NCBI RefSeq assembly: GCF_900454535.1
Contig: NZ_UGSP01000001.1
Location: 1,485,501-1,549,500, forward strand
Source: Avibacterium avium
Lineage (GTDB): Bacteria > Pseudomonadota > Gammaproteobacteria > Enterobacterales > Pasteurellaceae
Direction of reading: 5' to 3'
Length of the DNA stretch: 64,000 nucleotides
A program made the translations under genes and the position numbers. A model generated the notes under the pieces. The model searched no databases. It had not been told where the DNA came from and saw only the letters and a list, made by a program, of their open reading frames with translations. The first letter of the stretch is position 1, and every line of letters begins with the position of its first letter. Of this stretch, positions 1 through 10,202 are shown one piece after another.

Positions 1-485
1 GCCACCCAGTAGAAACCCTGTTCGTGGAAGAAGCGGTGAATGGCTTGCGCTAAACAATGACGAACACGCGCCACCGCACCAATAATATTTGTGCGAGGAC
101 GTAAATGCGCTACTTCACGCAAGTATTCAATACTGTGGCGTTTTGCGGCCATAGGGTAGGTATCAGGATCTTCCACCCAACCTGTTACTTCCACATTTTC
201 CGCTTGTAATTCAACCGCTTGCCCTTCTGCTGGGGATTCCACCACTTTGCCCGTTACAATCACTGAGCAGCCAGTGGTTAAACGTAGGATTTCATCTTGA
301 TAATTTGCAATGTCGTTATTCACGATCACTTGGATAGGATCGAAGCAAGAGCCGTCATACACCGCAAGGAAAGAAAGCCCAGCTTTAGAATCGCGGCGAG
401 TACGCACCCAGCCACGCACGGTAACTTGATCACCGATTTGAATTTTGCCTTGTAATACATCTACGATAGGGGCAATTTGTGTCAT
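1..485 (-). CDS. asnS: Asparaginyl-tRNA synthetase, N-terminal part (cut by window edge)
   Basis: This cytoplasmic class IIb synthetase charges tRNA-Asn with asparagine. About 161 codons are visible on the minus strand from the ATG at 485, and the gene runs off the left edge. The translated part holds the N-terminal OB-fold anticodon-binding domain, with the strings [27 protein letters not shown] and [15 protein letters not shown]. The start of the catalytic domain follows ([30 protein letters not shown]). These match E. coli AsnS almost residue for residue. AsnS is told from AspS by the short N-terminus and the DGSCFDP string. It is divergent from mlc, with 192 bases between the two starts. 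Confidence 0.96.
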   Translation of the reverse strand, partial: MTQIAPIVDVLQGKIQIGDQVTVRGWVRTRRDSKAGLSFLAVYDGSCFDPIQVIVNNDIANYQDEILRLTTGCSVIVTGKVVESPAEGQAVELQAENVEVTGWVEDPDTYPMAAKRHSIEYLREVAHLRPRTNIIGAVARVRHCLAQAIHRFFHEQGFYWV

Positions 486-574
486 ATAAACCTCAATCAA
501 AAAAATTAGCGTAAAAACGTGCCTAGTTTACCGCAAGTCGGAAAATTTGCCAAAATGAATTGTGCGATTGTTTT

Positions 575-590
575 TGTGAAGTCGCCCACA
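575..590 (+). promoter_or_regulatory. CRP-like site upstream of mlc
   Basis: The sequence is TGTGA-N6-CCACA, one base off the TGTGA-N6-TCACA consensus. It lies about 88 bases before the mlc ATG in the asnS-mlc divergent gap. A TATAAC hexamer at 630-635 could be the -10 element. CRP control of mlc is known in E. coli, so the placement makes sense, but one mismatch leaves this tentative. Confidence 0.35.
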
Positions 591-677
591 AAATTGGCGT
601 AAACTACTTGTTTTTGGGTAGCAAACTGATATAACAAAAGAATAATTTTATTTTGAAAATTTAATAGAGAGATCGCT

Positions 678-1889
678 ATGGCAAGAGAACGAAAACAAGA
701 TAAGTCTTTCGTGAAAGAACAACAACTAGGGAAAGTTTATCAATTAATTGAGCAGTTTGAAGAAATTTCAAGAATTGATTTATCTAAACTGTCTCGTCTT
801 GCGCCTGCGACAATTACTTCTCTCACGCGCAAACTGATCGATCAAAAATTGATTATGGAAAAAGCGGTGCGTAACACAGAACATCGTGGGCGGCCTGCGA
901 TTGGGCTTTGCGTTTCGCCTTTTTATTGGCAATCCCTTTGTGCTATTTTGACCGAAGATCGCTTTGATATGTTTTTATGCGAACTTGACGGTACGCTTAT
1001 CGCGGAGCAATCTTTCCATTTAACCTTAGAAAATATTGCCAATTTAAGCACCGCACTTATTGATTGTGTGGAGCGTTTTATTCAGCAAACCCAGTGCCAA
1101 ACAGAGCGTATTATTACCTTTTCGGTAGCGGTAACAGGGCAACTTGATGAGCAAATGGCTTATTGTTATCCCCTTGGCAACCGTATTTTGCATCTTGATT
1201 TGAAAAGTTTATTCCAAAATCACTTTAACTTGCCTGTAGTTATTACGGATTATTTTGAAACTTGGCTATTTGCAGAAAGCTCGGTGGGAAGCGTAATTGG
1301 CTGTGAAAATGTGCTTTTTTTGCAGCTCAATGATCGAGTCAATTTAAGTGTGCTTTCTGAGGGTGATGTCATCTGTTGTAATCAACAAGCGAAAATTAAC
1401 GTGGATAAACTGATTGCACCGCAATTACATCCGTTACAAACCAAACTGAATCCGCGCTTGGGCGAAATAGAGCGATACCAAATTATTAATCAAATTACCC
1501 ATAAGGCTATCTATCAGCTAATTGACTTGCTTTATCCAGATAATCAATGTAATGACAATAATGAAAAAATCCGCTTTTTATGCCGAAAAATTGATTTGCA
1601 AGAAAGCAATGCACTTTCCATTTTACATTTAGTTACTGATGTTACGGCATATTTAATTTTGTGCTTGGTGGATATGTTCTCGCCGAAAAAAGTGATGTTA
1701 GACAGCAGTTTATTACTCGCTAAAGAGGTATTTTTATCTCGTTTAAATCAACGTTTAAGCCTTTTCCATTGCAATGTGGAAATTGTAATTAGCCGTTATG
1801 AGTGGAATAGCCCAGAAGTATTAACTGCCGCCATTAAGCAACGATTATATGATGGTTCATTATTAGGACATCTCGCGCAAAATCACTAA
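678..1889 (+). CDS. mlc: Mlc-type ROK family transcriptional repressor, zinc motif absent
   Basis: The 403-residue protein resembles Mlc, the glucose-responsive repressor of PTS genes. An N-terminal winged helix-turn-helix lies at about residues 32-56 (RIDLSKLSRLAPATIT), followed by the linker RGRPAIGL near 70-77. The C-terminus YDGSLLGHL matches the E. coli Mlc end YNGSLLIRL. The next gene is bioD2, the same neighbour as in E. coli, which favours Mlc over NagC. In the ROK domain I cannot find the CxCGxxGC zinc cluster that E. coli Mlc and NagC carry; the matching stretch (about residues 230-275) is unrelated and poor in Cys. DNA binding is probably kept, but inducer or EIIB sensing may differ. 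The start has an AGAGAG ribosome site. Confidence 0.85.
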   Translation: MARERKQDKSFVKEQQLGKVYQLIEQFEEISRIDLSKLSRLAPATITSLTRKLIDQKLIMEKAVRNTEHRGRPAIGLCVSPFYWQSLCAILTEDRFDMFLCELDGTLIAEQSFHLTLENIANLSTALIDCVERFIQQTQCQTERIITFSVAVTGQLDEQMAYCYPLGNRILHLDLKSLFQNHFNLPVVITDYFETWLFAESSVGSVIGCENVLFLQLNDRVNLSVLSEGDVICCNQQAKINVDKLIAPQLHPLQTKLNPRLGEIERYQIINQITHKAIYQLIDLLYPDNQCNDNNEKIRFLCRKIDLQESNALSILHLVTDVTAYLILCLVDMFSPKKVMLDSSLLLAKEVFLSRLNQRLSLFHCNVEIVISRYEWNSPEVLTAAIKQRLYDGSLLGHLAQNH

Positions 1890-1974
1890 ACTTTGTGTTA
1901 GCTCAATATTGTGATGAAAAATTTCTTTTAAAATCTTAGATTAAATAGGGAATAAAAGGGAAAGGATCATCATT

Positions 1975-2691
1975 ATGAGCAGTTTTTTTGTTGCGGGTAC
2001 AGATACCAATGTAGGGAAAACCATTTCAAGCCGAGCCATCATACAGGCATTACAAAATGCAGGCATTCAAATTGTTGGTTATAAACCTATTGCCTGCTTA
2101 CCTGATTACGATGACTTTTCCCATCAACAAGGCTTAAATCCAGAAGAAAGTAGTTCTGATGTGCTGACCTTAATGCGTTCCACAAAAGAAAAGGTGAGCT
2201 ATAAAGAGATAAATAGTTACAGTTGCTCAGATATTTTGACTGTTCTTTCCAGTGATGACTCCATCATTAATATCGATAAAATTAATGCCGATCTTGCTGC
2301 GCTAACTCAGCGTTATCAATCTGTTTTGGTGGAGGGCGCTTTCGGCTGGCTAACGCCAATGAATAAGCATTATAGTTTTGCAAGTTGGGTGGCATCGCAA
2401 CAAATGCCCGTAGTGCTGGTGGTAGGCATTAAAGAGGGCTGCATTAATCACGCCTTACTCACCGCACAATCTATTAAACAGTCGGGTTTACCTTTAGTGG
2501 GGTGGATCGCCAATCGTATTAACCCAGGGCTTGCTCATTATGCGGAAATTATCGAAATGCTGAGTGAAAAAATTGACGCACCGTTGCTCGGGCAAATTCC
2601 TTATGTGCATCGCCCTGAAGAGCAAGAGCTAGGGCATTATATTACCAATATTGAACGCTTAACTTATCTGCAAACGGAATGGGTGAAGTAG
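1975..2691 (+). CDS. bioD2: Dethiobiotin synthetase paralogue
   Basis: The protein has 238 residues and belongs to the ATP-dependent dethiobiotin synthetase family, which closes the ureido ring of 7,8-diaminopelargonate using CO2 and ATP. The P-loop GTDTNVGKT is at residues 8-16, followed by the substrate-loop string YKPIA and the VEGAFGW motif near 120. Position right after mlc matches E. coli ynfK (bioD2), the second dethiobiotin synthetase gene, rather than bioD1 of the bio operon. Whether this copy or another carries the main biotin flux cannot be told from the window. An AAAGGA ribosome site precedes the ATG. An uptake-signal hairpin follows. Confidence 0.88.
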   Translation: MSSFFVAGTDTNVGKTISSRAIIQALQNAGIQIVGYKPIACLPDYDDFSHQQGLNPEESSSDVLTLMRSTKEKVSYKEINSYSCSDILTVLSSDDSIINIDKINADLAALTQRYQSVLVEGAFGWLTPMNKHYSFASWVASQQMPVVLVVGIKEGCINHALLTAQSIKQSGLPLVGWIANRINPGLAHYAEIIEMLSEKIDAPLLGQIPYVHRPEEQELGHYITNIERLTYLQTEWVK

Positions 2692-2738
2692 AGTAGATGA
2701 AGTAAGCGAAATTCATTCATTTCAATCTAAATGATTAT

Positions 2739-2783
2739 TAAAGTGCGGTGCAAAAAATCAGAATTTTTCCACCGCACTTTTTT
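2739..2783. terminator. Inverted uptake-signal pair acting as bidirectional terminator
   Basis: AAAGTGCGGTG and CACCGCACTTT form a stem around a short A/T loop, with T runs on both sides. It lies between convergent bioD2 and the histidine phosphatase gene, so it can stop transcripts from either strand. Confidence 0.8.
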
Positions 2784-2825
2784 CGCCATTAAATATGACT
2801 TCTGCCTAAAGCCTTACCAAAAACA

Positions 2826-3467
2826 CTACAAATGCGCCGTGCTATTCACCGTTTCTAACACGAAACGCCCTGCATTTTCATTTTCTGTTTGCTCATAACG
2901 AACAAGGCTAATAGACGTATTTGCCAAGCGTGTAACACGGGGATTTTCACGGTGGGTTTGCCAGCTTGAGCCGTCTAGTAAAGCGAGAAGTAGGTGTAGG
3001 GTATGCCCGTGAGAAACCACCAAAATATTCCCCTTGTCATGAACTTGAATAATGTCATAAATCGCCTGCATTGCGCGATCGGCCAGTTCAGCAAAGGTTT
3101 CGCCACCGTTGCTTTTGGCTTGATAATTCGCAGGATCTTTGGTCATTTGCTGAAATTCTTCGCTTTGGCGAATGCTATCTACCAACACGCCCTCCCAGCT
3201 ACCAAAAAAATGTTCGTTTAAGCCTTTATGCTGAAAGAAAGGAATATTGCGCTCGCCAATAATGTATTGCGTGGTATCCATTGCCCTTTTTAACACGCTT
3301 GAATAGGCAGCAACAAAAGGCACGTTGGCTAAGTGTTCGCCTGTTTTCATTGCCCCCTCAATGCCTTCGGCGATCAGCGGAGAATCGCCTTGTCCTTGTA
3401 ATAAACCTTGTTCGTTCCAAACGGTGCGTCCGTGGCGAACTAAATAAAAAGTGAGCTGTTTTTTCAT
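2826..3467 (-). CDS. Histidine phosphatase (phosphoglycerate mutase superfamily)
   Basis: The chosen ATG at 3467 gives 213 residues and has an AAGGAT ribosome site just upstream; a longer reading frame adds 15 implausible residues. The phosphohistidine motif RHG is at residues 11-13 (LVRHGRTVWNEQG), and the second catalytic histidine is in VVSHGHT. The family removes phosphate from small substrates such as phosphosugars or alpha-ribazole phosphate. No specificity loop is recognisable, so I do not assign a substrate. Its start lies 52 bases beyond the cardiolipin synthase stop and both are on the minus strand, so co-transcription is possible. Confidence 0.82.
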   Translation of the reverse strand: MKKQLTFYLVRHGRTVWNEQGLLQGQGDSPLIAEGIEGAMKTGEHLANVPFVAAYSSVLKRAMDTTQYIIGERNIPFFQHKGLNEHFFGSWEGVLVDSIRQSEEFQQMTKDPANYQAKSNGGETFAELADRAMQAIYDIIQVHDKGNILVVSHGHTLHLLLALLDGSSWQTHRENPRVTRLANTSISLVRYEQTENENAGRFVLETVNSTAHL

Positions 3468-3519
3468 TGTTATCCTTAAAATGCTTAAAAAGTTGGAAAA
3501 TTTACACCGCACTTATGCC

Positions 3520-4983
3520 TTATAAAAGCGGGCTAAATAAGAAAAATAAACGTTCGATAACCTGTTGATAAACAGGGCGTTTTACCCAGTTTTCATAGGT
3601 TAATAAAGAAGAACTTTGGCGGTAGTGTTGCTGCAATTGAGTTACTTCATTGGCAAAACTTTGATCTTCCACCACCATTGTTACTTCAAAATTCAACATA
3701 AAACTGCGCATATCCATATTTACCGTGCCAACAAGGGCAAGGCGGTTATCAATCAACACGCTTTTAGTATGTAATAAGCCTTGCTCAAATTGATAAATTT
3801 TCACCCCAGCGGCAAGCAGATCTTCAAAAAAGGTGCGGCTCGCCCAGCTTACCATTAAAGAATCGTTTTTCTTTGGTAGAATCAGCGTAACGTCAATACC
3901 ACGCAAAGCCGCAATGCGTAAGGCTTCAGCAATGCTATGGCTTGGCACAAAATAAGGCGAAGTAATGGTGATGCTTTGGCGTGCGGAAAAAATCGCAATA
4001 GAAAGGGATTGCGCCATTAAATCATCAGGAAAGCCCGGCCCTGTGGCAAGAATTTGCACCGCGTGCGAATTATTTTGATCAATAGGTAACAAAGGACAAT
4101 CTGGCAACTGCAAGGGGATTTCTTTATCACTTTCAATTTGCCAATCCCACGCATATAGCCCGTTTAACACCGAGGATACCGCCCCATTAATGCGAACCAT
4201 AATGTCCACCCATTCCCCAACGAGGCTGTTTTGTTTGAAGTATTTGGGATCAACCATATTCATACTGCCGGTGTAAGCAATTTGATTATCGATCACAATA
4301 ATTTTGCGGTGCTGGCGTAAATCAATGCGGCTAAAAAACATACGCAGTAAATTAACGTGTAGCGCTTCGGTGATCTCAATGCCCGCCTCTTTCATTTGGC
4401 GATAATTTTTGCTTTTGAAAAATTGGCGGCTGCCAACGCTATCCAGTAATAACCGCACTTTTACTCCGCGTTGTTGGGCGGCGATGAGGGCGGTTTGCAC
4501 GTCTTCCACTAAGCCACCATTCCACCAAATATAAAACACCATATTAATGCTGTGTTGGGCTTGGTGAATATCTTGAATAATGCTTTTAATGATGCTTTCT
4601 GGCGTGTCTAAAATATGCAGCTCGTTACCCAGCACGCAAGGGATATTTAAGCGACTTTTGGCTAAGTCAAAAATGGGGCGATAAAGTAGGGTGTTGTGAT
4701 GATTAATTAATTGCGGACATTGCGAAAAATCGCCAAACCACTGGTTAAATTTGGGTGCAAGCAAACGAAATGCTTTTGCTCGTTTTGTGCCTAATTTCAC
4801 TTCGCCAAACACTAAATAGGCGATAATGCCCACCACTGGCACGAGATAAATAATCATCAACCAAGAAAGGGTGGCTGAAACCGATTGTTTTTTTATCACT
4901 AATCGCATTGTGATAGAAATGGTCAAAATCCAAATCAGGACAGGGATGAGATATGCTATAATCTGTTGAAAAGTAAAATTCAT
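3520..4983 (-). CDS. cls: Cardiolipin synthase
   Basis: The 487-residue inner-membrane protein condenses two phosphatidylglycerols into cardiolipin and glycerol. Two hydrophobic segments lie at about residues 8-28 and 39-60. Two phospholipase D (HKD) motifs follow, HRKIIVID from residue 225 and HTKSVLID from residue 405, each with the downstream Gly-Ser/Thr-Asn pattern (TGSMN, GTVNMD). Length and layout fit ClsA rather than the shorter ClsB. It lies upstream of the phosphatase gene on the same strand and is divergent from the pseudouridine synthase gene, with only 34 bases between their starts. That gap holds an uptake signal. Confidence 0.92.
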   Translation of the reverse strand: MNFTFQQIIAYLIPVLIWILTISITMRLVIKKQSVSATLSWLMIIYLVPVVGIIAYLVFGEVKLGTKRAKAFRLLAPKFNQWFGDFSQCPQLINHHNTLLYRPIFDLAKSRLNIPCVLGNELHILDTPESIIKSIIQDIHQAQHSINMVFYIWWNGGLVEDVQTALIAAQQRGVKVRLLLDSVGSRQFFKSKNYRQMKEAGIEITEALHVNLLRMFFSRIDLRQHRKIIVIDNQIAYTGSMNMVDPKYFKQNSLVGEWVDIMVRINGAVSSVLNGLYAWDWQIESDKEIPLQLPDCPLLPIDQNNSHAVQILATGPGFPDDLMAQSLSIAIFSARQSITITSPYFVPSHSIAEALRIAALRGIDVTLILPKKNDSLMVSWASRTFFEDLLAAGVKIYQFEQGLLHTKSVLIDNRLALVGTVNMDMRSFMLNFEVTMVVEDQSFANEVTQLQQHYRQSSSLLTYENWVKRPVYQQVIERLFFLFSPLL

Positions 4984-5017
4984 TTATTTTTAACCGCACT
5001 TTTATAAACATCTAATT

Positions 5018-5716
5018 ATGCCAGAGATCACAACGCCAATGTTCGACATTGTTTTTCAGCACGCCGATTTTATCATTATTCACAAGCCTTGTGGCATTTC
5101 CGTGCATAAAGATGATCAGGCGCTTGGTCTAACCACCTTAGTGGCGCAGCAATTAAATTTGCCCCAAGTGTGGCTGGTACATAGGTTAGATAAGGTAACT
5201 TCTGGGTTGTTAATCTTAGCGTTGAATAAGCAGGCGGCGGCAACCTTGTCAGGGCTATTTGCCGATCATTGCATTGAGAAAACCTATCTGGCGTTATCCA
5301 CCGAAAAGCCGAAGAAAAAGCAAGGGCGAATTGTGGGGGATATGCAAAAATCTCGCAATGGGACTTGGAAATTATGCCAAAGCAAGGAAAACCCTGCCAT
5401 CACGCGTTTTTCTTCCTTAAGCTGTGAGCCAAATTTACGCCTTTTTATTTTGTTTCCGCAAACAGGCAAGACGCACCAGTTACGCGTGGCAATGAAAAGC
5501 CTAGGCAGCCCGATTTTAGGTGATGAACTTTATGGCGGAAATAAACAAAAATCCGACCGCACTTATTTGCATTGCTATCAACTGCGATTTGCTTACCAAC
5601 AGCAACAAATTTGCGTCAAAACCTTACCAAAAACAGGGGGATTTTTCACCGCACTTGGTTTAGCAGAAAAAATCGCCCAATGGGAGGTGGAGAATAATTG
5701 CGAAAAACCAGAATAA
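5018..5716 (+). CDS. RluA-family pseudouridine synthase (Haemophilus HI0042-like)
   Basis: The protein has 232 residues and isomerises uridine to pseudouridine in an RNA target I cannot specify. The catalytic aspartate is in HRLDKVTSGLLIL (residues 55-67). The later motifs are EKTYLAL and QTGKTHQLRV. No S4 domain precedes the catalytic domain, unlike RluC or RluD. It resembles the short RluA-like proteins of Haemophilus rather than TruC, which is a separate gene at 15.1 kb. The first ATG lacks a clear ribosome site; an ATG at 5039 (MFDIVFQ) is an alternative start. Two uptake signals lie in its coding region. Confidence 0.85.
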   Translation: MPEITTPMFDIVFQHADFIIIHKPCGISVHKDDQALGLTTLVAQQLNLPQVWLVHRLDKVTSGLLILALNKQAAATLSGLFADHCIEKTYLALSTEKPKKKQGRIVGDMQKSRNGTWKLCQSKENPAITRFSSLSCEPNLRLFILFPQTGKTHQLRVAMKSLGSPILGDELYGGNKQKSDRTYLHCYQLRFAYQQQQICVKTLPKTGGFFTALGLAEKIAQWEVENNCEKPE

Positions 5717-5791
5717 AAACGTGATTTTTTAAGGCGTTAGTATTATTATTAAGGCATTTTTTCAATTCTTATCAGATTTATTTACTCATAG

Positions 5792-6790
<999 letters not shown>

Positions 6791-6832
6791 TTAGTCCGAT
6801 TGACCGAATAAAATTTACGATAGAGAAAGAAT

Positions 6833-9220
6833 ATGAAATTTAGTGAATTATGGGTGCGTGAATGGGTAAATCCTGCCATTAGCACTGAACAATTATGTGA
6901 TCAAATTACTATGCTCGGCTTGGAAGTTGATGGCGTTGAGCCAGTGGCTGGAGCATTTTCCGGTGTTGTGGTGGGGGAAGTGGTGGAATGCGCTCAACAC
7001 CCCGACGCAGATAAATTACGCGTAACCAAAGTGAATGTAGGCGGTGATCGTTTGTTAGACATCGTCTGCGGTGCACCAAATTGCCGTCAAGGCTTAAAAG
7101 TGGCTTGTGCGGTAGAAGGGGCAGTGCTACCGGGTGATTTTAAAATTAAGAAAACCAAATTGCGTGGGCAACCCTCTGAAGGAATGCTGTGTTCATTTAG
7201 CGAACTAGGTATTTCTGACGATCATAACGGCATTATTGAATTGCCTGCTGACGCACCAGTGGGAACAGATTTGCGTGAGTATTTGCAATTAAACGATAAC
7301 AGTGTAGAAATTAGCTTAACGCCAAACCGTGCGGACTGTTTAAGCATTGCAGGAATTGCCCGTGAAGTGGGCGTGGTTAATCAGCAAACTGTTAATGCCC
7401 CTGTTATTGAAGCCGTGCCAGCGGCCATCGCGGACAAAGCACAAATTGAGGTATTAGCCCCTGAAGCTTGCCCTCGTTATTTATTGCGTGTGGTTAAAAA
7501 TGTGAACGTAAAAGCGGAAACCCCGATTTGGCTAAAAGAAAAATTACGTCGTTGCGGTATTCGCTCTATCGATCCTGTAGTGGATATTACTAACTATATT
7601 TTGCTTGAACTCGGTCAGCCAATGCACGCTTTTGATGCCGCCAAAGTGGCGCAGCCTGTGCAAGTGCGTATGGCAAAAGAAGGCGAAGAATTGGTGCTAT
7701 TAGATGGCACAACCGCCAAACTTCAACCAAACACTTTAGTGATTGCCGATCAAAATGGCCCATTAGCGATGGCGGGTATTTTTGGTGGCGAAGCCAGTGG
7801 TGTGAATGCCGAAACCAAAGATGTGATTCTTGAAGCTGCATTCTTTGCGCCATTAGCCATTACAGGACGCGCTAGACAATATGGCTTGCATACCGATTCT
7901 TCACACCGTTTTGAACGTGGTGTAGATTTCAATCTTCAACACAAAGCAATGGAACGTGCAACCGCCTTATTGTTAGACATTTGCGGCGGCGAAGCGGGTG
8001 AAATTTGCGAAGTGGTGAGCGAAGCCAATTTACCAAAAGTAAAACAGGTGCAATTACGCCGTGAAAAATTAGATCACTTATTAGGTCATCATATTCCAAC
8101 AGAAACCGTTACAGACATTTTGCAACGCTTAGGCTTACAAGTGAGCTACCAAGACGGTTTATGGACAGCGGTTTCACCAAGCTGGCGTTTTGATATTGAG
8201 ATTGAAGAAGACTTAATCGAAGAAGTGGCACGCATTTACGGTTATAACAACATTCCGAACAATGCACCATTAGCGCATTTACAAATGAAACCAATGCCTG
8301 AAAGTTTATTAGAATTGGTGCGTGTGCGTACCGCTTTTGTGGATAGCGATTATCAAGAAATTGTGTCTTATAGCTTTGTTGATCCAGAAGTTCAGCAATT
8401 GTTATCCCCAGAGCAAGAAGCCTTAATTCTGCCAAACCCAATTTCGCGTGAAATGTCGGCAATGCGCGTGTCTTTATTACCGGGCTTGCTTACAACCATT
8501 GCTTACAACCAAAATCGCCAACAAAGCCGTGTACGCATTTTTGAAGGCGGATTACGCTTTATTCCTGATAGCCAAGCAGAAAGTGGCGTTCGTCAAGAAT
8601 ATGTGCTGGGTGCAGCCATTGTGGGAGATAAACGCCCTGTTCATTGGGAACAAAAAGGCGAAAATGTGGATTTCTTTGATCTAAAAGGGGATTTAGAACG
8701 CATTTTATCACTAACAAAGGCTGGAAATCGTTTGCGTTTTGTAGCAAAATCATATCCAGCGTTACACCCAGGGCAATCTGCTGCCATTATCCTTGATGAT
8801 AAAGAAATCGGCTATATCGGTACGGTTCACCCGAAAGTGGTGCAACAATTAGGGTTATCGGGTAAACCGATTGTCTTTGAAATTGAATGGGCGCCAATTG
8901 CAGAACGCACTGTGCCTAATGCCAAAGAGATTTCTCGTTTCCCAGCGAACAAACGGGATCTTGCTATCGTCGTGGATAGTGCAACGCCAGCGGGCGATGT
9001 GTTAGAAGTATGTCGTCAAGCAGGCGGAAAACAGCTTGTAAACGTAAATTTATTTGATGTTTACCAAGGGGCGAATTTACCAGAAGGTAAGAAAAGTTTA
9101 GCCATTAGCTTAACCATTCAAGACACTGATAAAACCCTTGAAGAGAAAGAGATTAATGCGGTAATTTCAGCGGTATTAGACGCATTAAAACAACGATTTG
9201 ATGCTTATTTGAGAGATTAA
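6833..9220 (+). CDS. pheT: Phenylalanyl-tRNA synthetase beta subunit
   Basis: The 795-residue protein pairs with PheS; it carries tRNA binding and the editing site that removes Tyr from tRNA-Phe. The N-terminal EMAP-like tRNA-binding domain is at about residues 40-150 ([31 protein letters not shown]). The B3/B4 editing domain follows, with the string [17 protein letters not shown]. Then comes the catalytic-like B6/B7 core (RFERGVDF is nearby), and a C-terminal anticodon-binding domain with [15 protein letters not shown]. The length matches E. coli (795). It follows pheS by 42 bases and ends 4 bases before ihfA, so the three form one operon. Confidence 0.97.
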   Translation: MKFSELWVREWVNPAISTEQLCDQITMLGLEVDGVEPVAGAFSGVVVGEVVECAQHPDADKLRVTKVNVGGDRLLDIVCGAPNCRQGLKVACAVEGAVLPGDFKIKKTKLRGQPSEGMLCSFSELGISDDHNGIIELPADAPVGTDLREYLQLNDNSVEISLTPNRADCLSIAGIAREVGVVNQQTVNAPVIEAVPAAIADKAQIEVLAPEACPRYLLRVVKNVNVKAETPIWLKEKLRRCGIRSIDPVVDITNYILLELGQPMHAFDAAKVAQPVQVRMAKEGEELVLLDGTTAKLQPNTLVIADQNGPLAMAGIFGGEASGVNAETKDVILEAAFFAPLAITGRARQYGLHTDSSHRFERGVDFNLQHKAMERATALLLDICGGEAGEICEVVSEANLPKVKQVQLRREKLDHLLGHHIPTETVTDILQRLGLQVSYQDGLWTAVSPSWRFDIEIEEDLIEEVARIYGYNNIPNNAPLAHLQMKPMPESLLELVRVRTAFVDSDYQEIVSYSFVDPEVQQLLSPEQEALILPNPISREMSAMRVSLLPGLLTTIAYNQNRQQSRVRIFEGGLRFIPDSQAESGVRQEYVLGAAIVGDKRPVHWEQKGENVDFFDLKGDLERILSLTKAGNRLRFVAKSYPALHPGQSAAIILDDKEIGYIGTVHPKVVQQLGLSGKPIVFEIEWAPIAERTVPNAKEISRFPANKRDLAIVVDSATPAGDVLEVCRQAGGKQLVNVNLFDVYQGANLPEGKKSLAISLTIQDTDKTLEEKEINAVISAVLDALKQRFDAYLRD

Positions 9221-9224
9221 TATT

Positions 9225-9521
9225 ATGACATTGACCAAAGTTGAATTAGCCGATAGCTTAATTGAAAAGCATAATCTAAATAAACGTGATGCCAAATTAT
9301 TGGTGGAAAGTTTTTTTGAGGAAATTCGCGTGGCATTGGAAAGTGGGCAAGATGTGAAATTATCTGGATTTGGTAATTTTGAATTACGCGATAAAGCTTC
9401 ACGCCCAGGACGTAACCCTAAAACAGGGGAAAGCGTACCTGTTTCCGCGCGCCGAGTGGTAGTATTCAAACCCGGTCAAAAATTACGCTCTCGTGTAGAA
9501 AAATCTAAGCCAAAAGCTTAA
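9225..9521 (+). CDS. ihfA: Integration host factor alpha subunit
   Basis: The 98-residue nucleoid protein forms a heterodimer with IhfB and bends DNA at specific sites, helping recombination, replication and transcription. The HU/IHF fold is intact: the helices [12 protein letters not shown] and [15 protein letters not shown], the conserved core [11 protein letters not shown], and the arm with the intercalating proline in [10 protein letters not shown]. The ATG is 4 bases after the pheT stop, and its ribosome site GAGAG lies inside the pheT end. The pheT-ihfA coupling is the same as in E. coli. A strong hairpin follows at 9535-9573. Confidence 0.97.
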   Translation: MTLTKVELADSLIEKHNLNKRDAKLLVESFFEEIRVALESGQDVKLSGFGNFELRDKASRPGRNPKTGESVPVSARRVVVFKPGQKLRSRVEKSKPKA

Positions 9522-9534
9522 TCATTTCTCACTT

Positions 9535-9573
9535 AAAACTATCCGCGCAAAAAAGTGCGGGTAGTTTTTTATT
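9535..9573 (+). terminator. Terminator after ihfA
   Basis: The arms AAAACTATCCGCGC and GTGCGGGTAGTTTT form a 14-bp stem with G-U pairs around an A6 loop, followed by T-rich sequence. It stops pheST-ihfA transcripts only about 24 bases before the nlpC start, so nlpC probably relies on read-through or a promoter inside this stretch. Confidence 0.75.
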
Positions 9574-9596
9574 CTTTTTTATTTTTAGAGTTTACA

Positions 9597-10103
9597 ATGA
9601 ATTTACTTAAAACATTGCTAATTGGCGGTGGCGTATTGCTGAGTGTAGCTTGTTCTAGCTCGAATGAAAGCTCTTCCGTCCAATATAAATCGTTTAAACA
9701 TAACCGCTATCATAGCCAGTTAAACGATCCCATTATGACTATTGCGATGCTGTCAGAACATCAACGTGAATGGGCTGGCACTCCCTATCGTTTAGGCGGA
9801 CAAAGTCGCCGTGGTATTGATTGTTCAGCCTTTGTGCAGACTACTTTCCGCGAACGCTTTAATATTAATTTGCCTCGTACCACAAGAGAACAAGTGAAAT
9901 ATGGCACGAAAGTAGCAAAAGAAGACATTCAAACGGGTGATTTAGTTTTCTTTAAAACAGGGCGCGGGCCAAATGGCTACCACGTTGGGATTTATGTGAA
10001 AGACGGTCAATTCCTACACGCCTCAACCAAAGGTGGCGTGATTTATTCTTCACTCAATAGCCCTTACTGGACACGCACTTATTGGCAAGCGCGTAGAATG
10101 TAA
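9597..10103 (+). CDS. nlpC: NlpC/P60 family lipoprotein peptidase
   Basis: The ATG at 9597 gives 168 residues with a clean lipoprotein signal; the lipobox SVAC puts the modified cysteine at residue 19. The mature part is an NlpC/P60 domain, which cleaves peptide cross-links in peptidoglycan. The catalytic Cys is residue 76 (RGIDCSAF); the histidines are in NGYHVGIYV and FLHASTKGGV. In E. coli nlpC lies downstream of ihfA with btuCED in between. Here nlpC follows directly, so the vitamin B12 importer genes have been lost or never inserted. The protein matches NlpC rather than Spr by this context and by its end, WQARRM. Confidence 0.9.
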   Translation: MNLLKTLLIGGGVLLSVACSSSNESSSVQYKSFKHNRYHSQLNDPIMTIAMLSEHQREWAGTPYRLGGQSRRGIDCSAFVQTTFRERFNINLPRTTREQVKYGTKVAKEDIQTGDLVFFKTGRGPNGYHVGIYVKDGQFLHASTKGGVIYSSLNSPYWTRTYWQARRM

Positions 10104-10132
10104 AACCGAGTTTATAGAAAATACAGAAATAA

Positions 10133-10173
10133 AAAGTGCGGTGGAAAATTTTTGATTTTTTCACCGCACTTTA
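10133..10173. terminator. Inverted uptake-signal pair between nlpC and ttcA
   Basis: AAAGTGCGGTG and CACCGCACTTT form a stem over an A/T loop. It serves the convergent nlpC and ttcA genes. Confidence 0.8.
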
Positions 10174-10202
10174 TTTTTGCTCTTCTTTTATTCGGCCTTT
10201 GT

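Noticed and set aside
3003..3262. Plus-strand open frames inside the histidine phosphatase gene
   Set aside because: They are shadows of a gene with intact catalytic motifs.
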